Positions 47,787 to 56,811 are shown, counted from the first letter of the stretch. The stretch: 64,000 nt of DNA from Alkalihalobacterium chitinilyticum (GCF_029028005.1 NZ_JAOTPO010000002.1:1-64000), one strand, 5' to 3'. A program made the numbers and translations. Notes: generated by a model from the sequence alone, not told the origin.

Positions 47787-47840
47787 TTGAAAATAATTCT
47801 CAAACAAATTTACATGAAATTTACATTCGTTTGCTATAAT
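47787..47840 (+). promoter_or_regulatory. PhoP box and promoter of phoPR
   Basis: Hexamers TTTACA at 47809 and TTTACA at 47820, 11 bp apart, preceded in the same phase by weaker TTGAAA (47787) and TCTCAA (47798). They end 9 bp before a perfect TATAAT (47835-47840). This matches the TT(A/T/C)ACA direct repeats with about 5-bp gaps bound by phosphorylated PhoP. It suggests autoactivation of phoPR, as in B. subtilis. Confidence 0.75.
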
Positions 47841-47887
47841 CAAAATAAAGATTACAATTTTAAATAACCTTAATATCGGAGGACGCT

Positions 47888-48607
47888 ATGACACAAAGAT
47901 TATTAGTTGTAGATGATGAAGAGTCTATTGTAACGTTACTTCAATTTAACTTGGAACAAGCTGGGTATGAAGTAGTGACGGCTATGGATGGGGCATCTGC
48001 ATTTGAACTAGCGCAATCACAGCCGTTTGATTTAATCGTTTTAGATTTAATGATTCCTGAAATGGATGGATTAGATGTATGTAAGCAAATGCGTTTAAAT
48101 AAATTAATGACACCGATTTTGATGTTAACCGCAAAAGATGATGAGTTCGATAAAGTATTAGGTTTAGAGCTTGGTGCGGATGACTACATGACAAAACCTT
48201 TTAGTCCAAGAGAGGTTGTTGCAAGGGTACGGGCTATATTAAGAAGGGTCGGTCAAAGTCAAAATGACCAAGAAGTATCAAGGACTGAAGGTACAGTCAT
48301 TAGTGTTGGTGAAGTCGATATTTATCCAGAAAACTACGAGGTGCAGTATAAAGGACAGCCGATGGATTTAACACCAAAAGAATTTGAGCTCCTTTTATAT
48401 TTAGCAAGTAATAAAGGAAGAGTATTGACTCGAGACCAATTATTAAATGCAGTTTGGAACTATGAATTTGTTGGAGATACTAGGATCGTGGACGTTCATA
48501 TCAGCCACTTAAGAGAGAAGATTGAACCGAATACAAAGAAACCGATTTATATTAAGACCATTCGTGGATTAGGTTATAAGTTAGAGGAGCCTCAATTAAA
48601 TGGGTAA
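47888..48607 (+). CDS. phoP: PhoP response regulator (phosphate starvation)
   Basis: 239 residues, OmpR/PhoB family. Receiver domain with the acidic pocket D9-D10, phospho-acceptor D53 in 'LIVLDLMIPEMDG', and K102 or nearby in 'DYMTKPFSPRE'. The winged-helix DNA-binding domain covers about 135-235, including 'DLTPKEFELLLYLASNKGRV' (about 160-179) and 'VDVHISHLREKI' (about 203-214). Overlaps phoR by 8 bp. RBS TCGGAGG. Neighbourhood mdh-phoP-phoR and a PhoP box in its own promoter identify it as PhoP rather than WalR. Confidence 0.95.
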   Translation: MTQRLLVVDDEESIVTLLQFNLEQAGYEVVTAMDGASAFELAQSQPFDLIVLDLMIPEMDGLDVCKQMRLNKLMTPILMLTAKDDEFDKVLGLELGADDYMTKPFSPREVVARVRAILRRVGQSQNDQEVSRTEGTVISVGEVDIYPENYEVQYKGQPMDLTPKEFELLLYLASNKGRVLTRDQLLNAVWNYEFVGDTRIVDVHISHLREKIEPNTKKPIYIKTIRGLGYKLEEPQLNG

Positions 48608-50384
48608 GTTTCGATTTCGATTAGTGTTTTCATTACTTGCAGTCACGCTTATCGTGCTCGCTAGTTTGGGCCTAATCATTGGTCAGTTATTTAAGGAATT
48701 TTACTTCGAAAGTCTTACAGACCGTTTAAAGAAAGAAGCTGAACTAGCAGGATTCAGTGTATTAGAAGCAGGATTGAACGAAAATGGACATTCTCAGGAA
48801 CTGGCATTTAGAATAAGTGAGAAGCTTGAAACGAGGGTAACGATTATTTTAGCAGATGGAACAGTCGTCGGCGAATCGGCCACAGATCCGCAACTTATGG
48901 ATAATCACATTAATCGGCCTGAAATTCAGTCTGTGATTGAGGGGGAAGGTCAATATGAAATTCGATATAGCGATACTGTCGGTAAAGAACTGTTATATTA
49001 CGCAGTTCCAGTTGAAGAAGCAGGGGAAACGATAGGCTTTTTACGACTTGGGATCCCTTTTGAAGAGCTTAATAAAATGAACCAAAAAATCTGGGGTCTT
49101 CTTATTTTTAGTTTCTCTCTAGCGTTTTTCGTTATTGTTTCCGTTTCGTATCGAATAGCTAATCAAATGATTCGTCCAATTGAAGCAGCAACGAAAGTGG
49201 CAAACTCTCTTGCTGAAGGAAATTATAAGGCTCGAACAATAGAAGGTAATCATGATGAAGTTGGGCAACTAAGCCGTTCTATTAATGTATTAGCTTATAA
49301 CTTGGACCAAATTACAAGAAGACATCAAATTCAACAAGAAAGAATGGAAACGTTAATTGAAAATATGGGAAGTGGTTTAATTTTTATTAATCCACGAGGA
49401 GATATTTCACTTATCAATCGGTCATGTAAAGATATTTTCCAAGAAGATACGGATTTATGGTTAAATCGTTTGTATCACGAAGCAATAAAGCATAAGGAAA
49501 TCATTAAAATTGTACAAGATATTTTTATGACAGAACAGAAACAAAGGAAACAAATTAAATTACCCATTCACTTAGAAGTACGACACTTCGACGTATATGG
49601 AGCTCCTATTATTGGGGAAGATGAAAAGCTCCGCGGGATTGCTCTTGTTTTCCATGATATCACTGAATTAAAGAAACTAGAGCAAGTGAGAAAAGACTTT
49701 GTTGCTAATGTTTCACATGAATTGAAGACGCCAGTGACTTCTATTCGAGGGTTTACTGAAACCCTTTTAGATGGGGCGATGGAAGATCAAAAGCTCCGTG
49801 AACAATTTTTAACAATTATCTGGAAAGAAAGTGAGAGGCTGCAAAACTTAATTCATGATCTCCTGGAGCTCTCGCGAATTGAGCAGCAATATTTCAAGTT
49901 AAATTGGCAGAAAACGAACATATCAGATATTGTAGAGGATGTTCATACTCTTTTAAGACCAAAAGCAGCAGAAAAAGATATTCAATTGAATATAAAATGC
50001 AGCGGTGACACGGTTATAGATGGCGACCCTGTCCGAATAAAGCAGATCGTTATTAATCTTGTTAACAACAGTATTACGTATACTCCAGCGAGCGGTGTTG
50101 TGTTCGTTGAAGTGGATCAACAAGGTAAAGAAGTTGTATTAAAGGTAAAAGATACAGGGATTGGGATGAGTGAAAGCGAATTACCTCGTATTTTTGAGCG
50201 GTTTTATCGAGTAGATCGTGCAAGGAGCCGTAACTCGGGTGGAACAGGACTAGGGCTTGCAATTGTAAAACATTTAGTAGAAGCACACCATGGTAAAATT
50301 GATGTGGAAAGTCATGTAGGAAAAGGTACACTATTTATAATTACTTTTAATAAAGAAGCGAAAGCTGAACATAGCTTTTTTTAG
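48600..50384 (+). CDS. phoR: PhoR sensor histidine kinase
   Basis: 594 residues: membrane helices about 8-28 and 165-184 flank an extracytoplasmic domain, followed by HAMP (about 185-240), a PAS domain (about 250-355), HisKA with the phospho-acceptor H373 in 'NVSHELKTPVTSIRGF', and HATPase_c with N box 'QIVINLVNNSITYT', G1 'VKDTGIGM' and G2 'GGTGLGLAIVKHL'. Partner of PhoP; senses phosphate limitation via cell-wall teichoic acid intermediates in B. subtilis. The gene overlaps phoP by 8 bp. Confidence 0.95.
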   Translation: MGKFRFRLVFSLLAVTLIVLASLGLIIGQLFKEFYFESLTDRLKKEAELAGFSVLEAGLNENGHSQELAFRISEKLETRVTIILADGTVVGESATDPQLMDNHINRPEIQSVIEGEGQYEIRYSDTVGKELLYYAVPVEEAGETIGFLRLGIPFEELNKMNQKIWGLLIFSFSLAFFVIVSVSYRIANQMIRPIEAATKVANSLAEGNYKARTIEGNHDEVGQLSRSINVLAYNLDQITRRHQIQQERMETLIENMGSGLIFINPRGDISLINRSCKDIFQEDTDLWLNRLYHEAIKHKEIIKIVQDIFMTEQKQRKQIKLPIHLEVRHFDVYGAPIIGEDEKLRGIALVFHDITELKKLEQVRKDFVANVSHELKTPVTSIRGFTETLLDGAMEDQKLREQFLTIIWKESERLQNLIHDLLELSRIEQQYFKLNWQKTNISDIVEDVHTLLRPKAAEKDIQLNIKCSGDTVIDGDPVRIKQIVINLVNNSITYTPASGVVFVEVDQQGKEVVLKVKDTGIGMSESELPRIFERFYRVDRARSRNSGGTGLGLAIVKHLVEAHHGKIDVESHVGKGTLFIITFNKEAKAEHSFF

Positions 50385-50439
50385 ATTTTTTAAAGCCAAG
50401 CCAAAAACAATGAAATAGATGGAAAGGTTAGTATGTATA

Positions 50440-50478
50440 TTTACAAAAGATTAACATTTCCTTCATTCTAAATTTACG
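50440..50478 (+). promoter_or_regulatory. PhoP box (four phased hexamers) of a predicted small RNA
   Basis: TTTACA (50440), TTAACA (50451), TTCATT (50462) and TTTACG (50473), each starting exactly 11 bp after the previous one. The first two match TT(A/T/C)ACA fully, the fourth at five positions and the third at four. The box covers about -60 to -22 relative to a predicted start at about 50500. It is arranged like the box at the phoP promoter. Confidence 0.7.
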
Positions 50479-50487
50479 GTTGAAAGT

Positions 50488-50493
50488 TATAAT
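50488..50493 (+). promoter_or_regulatory. -10 element of the predicted small RNA
   Basis: Perfect TATAAT nine bases after the last PhoP hexamer, the same gap as at the phoP promoter. No good -35 sequence (the region reads ATTCTA), as expected for a promoter that needs an activator. Confidence 0.65.
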
Positions 50494-50499
50494 TATCTC

Positions 50500-50624
50500 G
50501 AACGGTTTCATCAATGCCTGTAAACTGGATGTTTAAGCTCATCCCTTCATGCAGTTTACGGAAGTTGTTTTACATCCCCTTGTTAGGACAAAAGCTTCCC
50601 CTTAGCTTTTGTCCTGCTTTTTTT
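50500..50624 (+). ncRNA. Predicted PhoP-activated regulatory small RNA
   Basis: About 125 bases starting near 50500. A 14-bp stem (50518-50531 with 50548-50561; one G-G mismatch, one U-G pair) carries the loop TTTAAGCTCATCCCTT. A single-stranded stretch follows (50562-50584) containing TTACATCCCCTTGTT, then the terminator hairpin (50585-50615), whose loop is TCCCCTT. The three CCC(C)UU segments resemble the C-rich seed regions by which Gram-positive sRNAs such as RsaE/RoxS bind Shine-Dalgarno sequences. That likeness is from memory and is not an alignment. No credible ORF: the frame from ATG 50514 runs through the terminator and has no RBS. Confidence 0.6.
50585..50624 (+). terminator. Strong terminator of the predicted small RNA
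   Basis: Perfect 12-bp stem AGGACAAAAGCT (50585-50596) / AGCTTTTGTCCT (50604-50615), loop TCCCCTT, then GC and seven T. It is 200 bp after the phoR stop codon, so it could also end phoPR read-through. Confidence 0.93.
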
Positions 50625-51319
50625 GCGGAGATATCCCTCTTTTTCAAAGCGGGTGCCGGTAACTATGGTTGCCGTATACCCTTTACCACATATGGCAAGA
50701 CTCTAGCCTATACACCTATAGCGGTTCCATCCATTTTTGTATGAGTAATCTCATTGTATTAAGTAGCATCAAAATGTGATAGGTAACTCATAGACCCTTA
50801 TTTCGGTTAAAATAGCCCAGTCTTCAGTTTTAAGGCACTCAGAAGCTCTTATTTACTAATTTTCTTGTTGTTTTTGAATACATCTAAGTAAATAGAGGCC
50901 TTTCAGTTCCCTAAATCGTTAAATATGGTGCTTTTAGTTAAAATAGCGTCCTCTCAGTGCCCTAAAAGAAATCCTGATAGCTACAAGTTAAAACTGCCAA
51001 ATCCTTTAGCTCATCCGAAGAAGCTCCAGGTGTCATCTGCTCGAGGTCGCTTCGGTCTATAAAACGTGTCCAAACGCAGGACACGTATTGTTAGTCCTCC
51101 AGCGCTTGTCCCGATAAACAGACACCTTCCGCCTTTCTATTGTCTAACTCCAAAAATTGTAACTTTGTTAAATCAATGGGAGTATGTGATTTATCCTATA
51201 TTCTTGTAAACTTATATACTATAATATTAGTATGAAACTTTTTCTTAAGTGTTTCGTAATAGTTAAGAGAAAGAAAGTGTAACTTTCTAATATCATGTGA
51301 AATAGAAAGAGGGGATGAA
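50625..51319. repeat. 695-bp gene-free stretch with dispersed repeats
   Basis: No coding frame with an RBS. 50801-50845 and 50893-50967 hold tandem, degenerate copies of the unit around GTTAAAATAGCGTCCTCTCA, also present at 433-497. 51023-51140 is a copy of the GCTCGAGGTCGCTTCGG repeat, also seen near 566-668. The rest is unremarkable. The hflK promoter probably lies in the AT-rich part around 51200-51250, but I could not fix -35/-10 boxes. Confidence 0.7.
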
Positions 51320-52267
51320 ATGGTCACAATTAAGCAATTGATTGTAGGGTTTTTATCTGCAATCGGAATTGGTATCTTAGCATTATTTATAACGACAGGT
51401 TGGTATATTGTTGACGAAACAGACCAAGCGGCATTAATTACGTTTGGTAAAGTTGAAGAAACAATAGCTGAACCAGGTCTTAAATTTAAAATGCCTTGGC
51501 CGATTCAGCGAGTCGAAATCTTATCAAGAACGACAAATAACCTTCGTGTAGGCTTTGAAGATCGAAATGGAGAACTTAATTATACAGATGAAGCCAAGAT
51601 GATTACGGGTGATGAAAACATCGTTTTAGCTGATCTGATCGTTCAATGGAGAATTACAGATCCAGAAGAGTATTTATTTAATGCCGATAATCCAGAACAA
51701 ATTCTATTTAATGCAGCATCGGCTTCATTAAGAGGGGTTATTGGAAGTTCGAGAATTGATGCTATCTTGACAGACGAACGACCAGAAATTGAAGCAAAAG
51801 TAAGAGAAAATCTACTGTCTTATATGGAGACTTATAAAGTCGGAATTACCGTCATGGACGTAAAGCTTCAAAACGTTGAATTGCCAAACGAGGAAGTAAG
51901 ACGTGCATTTACAGAAGTTACAGATGCTCGTGAGGAACGATTAACGAAAATTAATGAAGCTAATAAATATCGTAACCAGTTAATTAATGAAGCAAAAGGG
52001 GAGCAAGATGCAATCATTTCCCGAGCGGAAGGTACAAAAGCAGAGCGTATGGAACGTGCCCGCGGGGATGTTGCAAGATTTAACGCCCTTTATGAGGAGT
52101 ATTTAATTAATCCTGAAGTTACTAGACAGCGTCTTGTTCTAGAAACGCTAGAAGAAGTATTACCAGGGACAGATATTTACATTATGGATAATAACAGTGA
52201 TACGGTAAGTTATTTACCGATCCGACCAATTGAACGCCGTCAATCTAGTGAAGGGGGGAACAACTAA
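51320..52267 (+). CDS. hflK: HflK-like modulator of FtsH protease (SPFH protein)
   Basis: 315 residues. One N-terminal membrane helix (about 9-29) is followed by an SPFH/band-7 domain (about 30-210: 'DQAALITFGKVEETIAEPGL', 'IVLADLIVQWRITDPEEYLF') and a coiled, charged C-terminus rich in 'EANKYRNQLINEAKGEQDA'-type heptads. HflK and HflC form a membrane complex around FtsH in E. coli. Here the two genes overlap (TAATG), so they are a unit. Absent from this place in B. subtilis. RBS GAGGGG. Confidence 0.92.
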   Translation: MVTIKQLIVGFLSAIGIGILALFITTGWYIVDETDQAALITFGKVEETIAEPGLKFKMPWPIQRVEILSRTTNNLRVGFEDRNGELNYTDEAKMITGDENIVLADLIVQWRITDPEEYLFNADNPEQILFNAASASLRGVIGSSRIDAILTDERPEIEAKVRENLLSYMETYKVGITVMDVKLQNVELPNEEVRRAFTEVTDAREERLTKINEANKYRNQLINEAKGEQDAIISRAEGTKAERMERARGDVARFNALYEEYLINPEVTRQRLVLETLEEVLPGTDIYIMDNNSDTVSYLPIRPIERRQSSEGGNN

Positions 52268-53199
52268 TGAGTGATAATAATATTGTAGATTTAGAGGAAC
52301 GCCGCCCAACTGAAGAGTGGAAAAAATATACACGCCTCGGGGTTTCATTAGTTATTGTTATCGCCGTAGTTACAACCATCCTCTCTAACTTATTCATCGT
52401 TGAACAAGGTGAATATAAGGTTGTACGTCAATTTGGTGAAGTTGTAAGGATTGAAAGTGAACCAGGTTTAAGTTATAAGATCCCATTCATTCAGTCGGTG
52501 ACAACATTACCGAAATATCAAATGGTATATGACATTACACCAGCAGAAATTAATACAAGAGATAAAAAACGTATGCTTGTTGATACGTATGCGGTATGGA
52601 GTGTTGACGACCCGCGAGATATGATTTCTAATGCAAGATCCATTCAAAATGCTGAATCGATTATGGGTAACTTTATTTTCTCTGTTATCCGTGCAGAATT
52701 AGGTCAACTCGATTATGACGAAATCATTAATGACGAAGCATCTAACCGAGGAAGTTTTAATGAACGTGTCCGCGACCGTGTCAATGAGTTGTTAGCAAGA
52801 GATAGCTATGGAATCCAGCTTACTGATATTCGTATGAAACGTACGGATTTACCTGAAGAGAACGAGCAGGCAATCTTCCGTCGAATGATCTCTGAGCGTC
52901 AATCGACAGCTCAAGATTATCTATCACAAGGTGATGCAGAAGCGAACCGTATTCGTGCAAACACTGACCGTGAAGTACAAGAAATCGTAGCAAAGGCAAC
53001 AGCTGATGCTAATGAAATCATCGGTGAAGGTGAAGCTGAAGCTGCACGTATTTACAATGAATCTTTTGGACGTGACACAGAATTCTATAACTTATATCGC
53101 ACTCTTCAATCGTATGAAAAAACAATTGAAGATGAAACGGTTATTGTCCTTCCGGCTGACTCACCATATGCTCGTATTTTGATGGGCTATACTAATTAA
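52267..53199 (+). CDS. hflC: HflC-like modulator of FtsH protease (SPFH protein)
   Basis: 310 residues: short cytoplasmic start, a membrane helix (about 25-46), an SPFH domain ('EQGEYKVVRQFGEVVRIESE', 'LVDTYAVWSVDDPRDMISN'), and a C-terminal helical region with 'SQGDAEANRIRANTDREVQEI'-type repeats that form the cage-like assembly in the family. Start ATG shares one base with the hflK stop. A perfect terminator follows. Most likely co-expressed with hflK to regulate membrane proteolysis by FtsH. Confidence 0.92.
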   Translation: MSDNNIVDLEERRPTEEWKKYTRLGVSLVIVIAVVTTILSNLFIVEQGEYKVVRQFGEVVRIESEPGLSYKIPFIQSVTTLPKYQMVYDITPAEINTRDKKRMLVDTYAVWSVDDPRDMISNARSIQNAESIMGNFIFSVIRAELGQLDYDEIINDEASNRGSFNERVRDRVNELLARDSYGIQLTDIRMKRTDLPEENEQAIFRRMISERQSTAQDYLSQGDAEANRIRANTDREVQEIVAKATADANEIIGEGEAEAARIYNESFGRDTEFYNLYRTLQSYEKTIEDETVIVLPADSPYARILMGYTN

Positions 53200-53207
53200 T
53201 AAATGAT

Positions 53208-53239
53208 AAAGACACTTTGCTTTGGCAAAGTGTCTTTAT
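53208..53239 (+). terminator. Intrinsic terminator of hflKC
   Basis: Perfect 13-bp stem AAAGACACTTTGC (53208-53220) / GCAAAGTGTCTTT (53225-53237) with a four-base loop. Confidence 0.93.
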
Positions 53240-53343
53240 TCGTCTTACACAGATACGAACTGACATGATTCCCGATATTTTCTAAACGCCAGATGGTTGT
53301 GCTAAAATGAAAATTAAGTATGGAAATTGAGAGGAGTGCTCTT

Positions 53344-55974
53344 ATGAATAAATTAGTTCTTGTAGATGGAAACAGTATTGCATACCGCGCGTTTTTTGCA
53401 CTTCCTTTATTGAACAATGATAAAGGAGTTTATACAAATGCAGTCTACGGCTTTACGATGATGCTTCTTAAAATCATCGAAGAAGAAAAGCCAACTCATA
53501 TGGTCGTCGCGTTTGATGCAGGCAAAACAACATTCCGACACGAAACCTATGGAGAGTATAAAAGCGGGCGTCAAAAGACACCTGGAGAATTATCGGAACA
53601 ATTCCCGCTCATTCGGGAATTGTTAGATGCATTTCAAATTTCAAGATATGAAATTGAGAATTATGAAGCAGATGATATTATCGGTACACTTGCTAAACAA
53701 GCCGAAAAAGAAGACTGGAATGTAAGTGTTTATTCGGGAGATAAAGATTTACTTCAATTAGTGTCCCCGAAAGTAAAAGTGACGTTATCTCGAAAAGGGA
53801 TTACAAATGTAGATACATATGATGAGCAAGCGATAGCAGATAAATATGGAATTACGCCGTTGCAAATTATTGATATGAAAGGCCTTATGGGAGATAGTTC
53901 CGATAACATACCTGGTGTTCCTGGGATAGGAGAAAAAACAGCGTTAAAACTTTTGAAAGAATACGAAACGGTTGAGAACGTTCTTGAGTCTATCGATAAA
54001 ATATCTGGTAAGAAAATGAAAGAAAGACTCGAGGAGAATAAAGAACAGGCTCTGATGAGTAAAAAGCTGGCAACCATTTTTAGTGATGTTCCTATTGATC
54101 GAAGTTTAAATTCATTTACATTTGAAGAATATGATAAAGAGAAAGTGGTTGCGCTTTTTAAAGAGCTAGACTTCAATACATTATTAAATAAATTAGATGT
54201 CGGTGAAACGGAAGAAACTACCTTACAAGATGAGGACATTGAGTACGAGGTCATCGATGAAGTAACAGAGGAAATCCTTCAAAGTCCGTCTGCGCTCATT
54301 GTTGAAGTGATATCTGAAAACTATCACCAAGCAGATGTACTCGGTTTTACAATTGTTAATGAAAGTGGTAAATACTTCATTCCAACAGAAGTGGCAAGCC
54401 AATCGGATGTATTTATGGATTGGGCGAAAGACTCGACCAAGAAAAAATGGTTAGCTGATACGAAGCGAGCTGTTGTTGCTTTAGGATGGAAAGATATTGA
54501 GCTGAATGGTGTGGCCTTTGATATCCTTTTAGCATCATACTTACTAAATCCTTCAAGTTCTTCTTACGAGTTAGCTGATGTCACAAAAGAGCGGGGCAAA
54601 CAACTAGTTGAGTATGACGAAACGGTTTATGGAAAAGGAGCAAAACGTAAAGTTCCTGAAAGAGAAATTTTAGAGAAGCATCTCATTAATAAAGCACAAG
54701 TTGTGTATACATTAAAAGAAGATCTTGAAAATGAATTAAAAAAGAATGAGCAATTTGAATTGTTTAGTGAACTAGAAATGCCACTAGCTCTGGTTTTAGC
54801 AAAGATGGAGATTACCGGTGTAAAAGTCGATGAGCCACAGTTGAAAGCGATGGGGCAAGAATTAGGAGAGCAACTAGCTTTATTAGAAAAGGAAATACAT
54901 GAATTAGCTGGTGTTTCATTTAATATTAATTCGCCAAAGCAATTAGGAGAAATTCTGTTTGAAAAACTTAACCTTCCGCCAATAAAAAAAACAAAGACGG
55001 GTTATTCGACTTCAGCCGATGTCCTTGAAAAACTACAAGATCAACATGAGATTATCGGTAAAATTTTACACTACCGTCAATTAGGAAAACTAAATTCAAC
55101 GTATATTGAAGGTTTACTTAAAGTCGTTCATCACGATACGAGCAAGATCCATACGATTTTTAATCAAGCGTTAACCCAGACCGGTCGCTTAAGTTCAACG
55201 GAACCGAATTTACAAAACATCCCGATTCGCTTGGAGGAAGGAAGAAAAATTCGTAAAGCATTTGTTGCTTCTGAGAAAGACTGGGTCATTTTCGCTGCTG
55301 ACTACTCACAGATTGAATTAAGGGTACTTGCTCATATTGCTCAGGATCAAGGGTTAATAACGGCTTTTAAAGAAGATATGGATATTCATACAAAAACTGC
55401 AATGGATGTATTTCATGTCAAAGAAGATGAAGTAACATCCAATATGAGAAGAAGTGCAAAAGCGGTTAACTTCGGAATTGTTTACGGTATTAGTGATTAC
55501 GGTTTGTCACAAAATCTAGGTATTACGAGAAAAGAGGCGGCTCAATTTATTGAACGTTACTTTGAAAGTTTTCCTGGAGTTAAAGATTACATGGATCGCA
55601 TAATTGAAAAAGCACGGGAAAATGGATATGTAACGACGTTATTACATCGTCGAAGATATCTGCCTGAAATTACAAGTCGAAACTTCAACTTGCGCAGTTT
55701 TGCGGAAAGAACCGCAATGAATACACCAATACAAGGAACAGCTGCAGATATTATCAAGCAGGCGATGGTTCAATTAGGTGAACAACTAGAAGAAGCGAAT
55801 TTAAATGCACGCTTATTACTTCAGGTTCATGATGAATTGATCTTGGAAGTGCCAAAAGATGAAATCGAAACTGTTGAAAAAATGGTCAAAGACGTGATGG
55901 AAAATGCAATAGAACTAGATGTACCTTTAAAAGTAGATTCTTCCTATGGAGACAGTTGGTACGACGCAAAATAA
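53344..55974 (+). CDS. polA: DNA polymerase I
   Basis: 876 residues: 5'-3' exonuclease/FEN domain (about 1-290, 'LVDGNSIAYRAFFALP', 'GDKDLLQLV', 'NIPGVPGIGEKTALKLL'), a 3'-5' exonuclease-like domain (about 305-470) and the polymerase A domain (about 480-876: 'DYSQIELRVLAHIA', 'RRSAKAVNFGIVYGISDYG', 'QVHDELILEV'). The metal-binding D-x-E of proofreading exonucleases is replaced (the stretch reads ALIVEVISENYH), so it probably lacks proofreading, as in other Bacillus Pol I. Start at ATG 53344, where GAGGAG lies about 7 bp upstream. Confidence 0.97.
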   Translation: MNKLVLVDGNSIAYRAFFALPLLNNDKGVYTNAVYGFTMMLLKIIEEEKPTHMVVAFDAGKTTFRHETYGEYKSGRQKTPGELSEQFPLIRELLDAFQISRYEIENYEADDIIGTLAKQAEKEDWNVSVYSGDKDLLQLVSPKVKVTLSRKGITNVDTYDEQAIADKYGITPLQIIDMKGLMGDSSDNIPGVPGIGEKTALKLLKEYETVENVLESIDKISGKKMKERLEENKEQALMSKKLATIFSDVPIDRSLNSFTFEEYDKEKVVALFKELDFNTLLNKLDVGETEETTLQDEDIEYEVIDEVTEEILQSPSALIVEVISENYHQADVLGFTIVNESGKYFIPTEVASQSDVFMDWAKDSTKKKWLADTKRAVVALGWKDIELNGVAFDILLASYLLNPSSSSYELADVTKERGKQLVEYDETVYGKGAKRKVPEREILEKHLINKAQVVYTLKEDLENELKKNEQFELFSELEMPLALVLAKMEITGVKVDEPQLKAMGQELGEQLALLEKEIHELAGVSFNINSPKQLGEILFEKLNLPPIKKTKTGYSTSADVLEKLQDQHEIIGKILHYRQLGKLNSTYIEGLLKVVHHDTSKIHTIFNQALTQTGRLSSTEPNLQNIPIRLEEGRKIRKAFVASEKDWVIFAADYSQIELRVLAHIAQDQGLITAFKEDMDIHTKTAMDVFHVKEDEVTSNMRRSAKAVNFGIVYGISDYGLSQNLGITRKEAAQFIERYFESFPGVKDYMDRIIEKARENGYVTTLLHRRRYLPEITSRNFNLRSFAERTAMNTPIQGTAADIIKQAMVQLGEQLEEANLNARLLLQVHDELILEVPKDEIETVEKMVKDVMENAIELDVPLKVDSSYGDSWYDAK

Positions 55975-55986
55975 GGAGTAAGAACG

Positions 55987-56811
55987 ATGCCAGAATTACC
56001 AGAAGTAGAAACGGTAAAGCGAACATTAGAACGATTAGTCATCGGTAAAACGATAACGGATTTAGAAATTTTTTGGCCCAAAATGATCAAAAAGCCAGAT
56101 GATGCCGAACATTTTAAAGCACTTATACAAAACCAAACGATTCGTGAAATGGGACGACGAGGCAAATTTTTAAAGTTTATCTTAGATGATTATGTCTTAG
56201 TCTCCCATTTACGAATGGAAGGTCGATACGGAATGTATCAGGCAGATGAAGAAGTTAATAAGCATGTTCATGTGATTTTTTACTTTTCTGATGGAACCCA
56301 GCTGCGTTATCAAGATGTTCGTAAGTTCGGTACCATGCACTTATTCGTTAAGGGAGAAGAAGAACGTTCTTTACCTTTAATGGACTTAGGGTTAGAGCCT
56401 TTTGCTGAAGAATTTACAATTGAACATTTGAAAGAGGGTCTGGCTAAAACCAACAGGAAGGTAAAAACGGCGTTATTAGATCAAAAGATTGTTGTCGGCT
56501 TAGGAAACATTTATGTTGATGAAGCTCTTTTTCATGCAGGCATCCTTCCTGAGCGTTTAGCCAAAGAGGTAAGGGAAGAAGAGCTACCGTTACTCCATGA
56601 AAAAATTATCGAAACATTAGGTAAAGCCATTGAACAAGGAGGAAGTTCGATAAAATCTTATGTGAATGGTCAAGGGGAAATGGGGATGTTTCAGCAATTT
56701 TTGTTTGTATACGGTCGAAAAGGCGAGCCGTGCAGAACATGTGGAACACTGATTGAAAAAACGGTAGTCGGGGGACGTGGGACGCACTTCTGTCCGAATT
56801 GCCAAAAATAA
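55987..56811 (+). CDS. mutM: Formamidopyrimidine-DNA glycosylase
   Basis: Removes 8-oxoguanine and formamidopyrimidines and nicks the site. 274 residues. Catalytic N-terminus 'MPELPEVETVKRTLE' (P2, E3 as nucleophile and acid), helix-two-turn-helix with 'GLGNIYVDEALFHAGI' (about 169-184), and a C-terminal zinc finger 'CRTCGTLIEKTVVGGRGTHF' followed by 'CPNC'. Spaced 12 bp from polA (operon). Intact. Confidence 0.98.
   Translation: MPELPEVETVKRTLERLVIGKTITDLEIFWPKMIKKPDDAEHFKALIQNQTIREMGRRGKFLKFILDDYVLVSHLRMEGRYGMYQADEEVNKHVHVIFYFSDGTQLRYQDVRKFGTMHLFVKGEEERSLPLMDLGLEPFAEEFTIEHLKEGLAKTNRKVKTALLDQKIVVGLGNIYVDEALFHAGILPERLAKEVREEELPLLHEKIIETLGKAIEQGGSSIKSYVNGQGEMGMFQQFLFVYGRKGEPCRTCGTLIEKTVVGGRGTHFCPNCQK

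Noticed and set aside
50514-50744. Open frame of 76 codons downstream of phoR
   Set aside because: No ribosome-binding site, it runs through a strong terminator hairpin, and it has the composition of non-coding DNA. The region is better explained as a small RNA and intergenic DNA.
53754-54254. Minus-strand frame of 166 codons inside polA
   Set aside because: Shadow of the polA coding strand, Ser-rich composition typical of an antisense frame, and no RBS.
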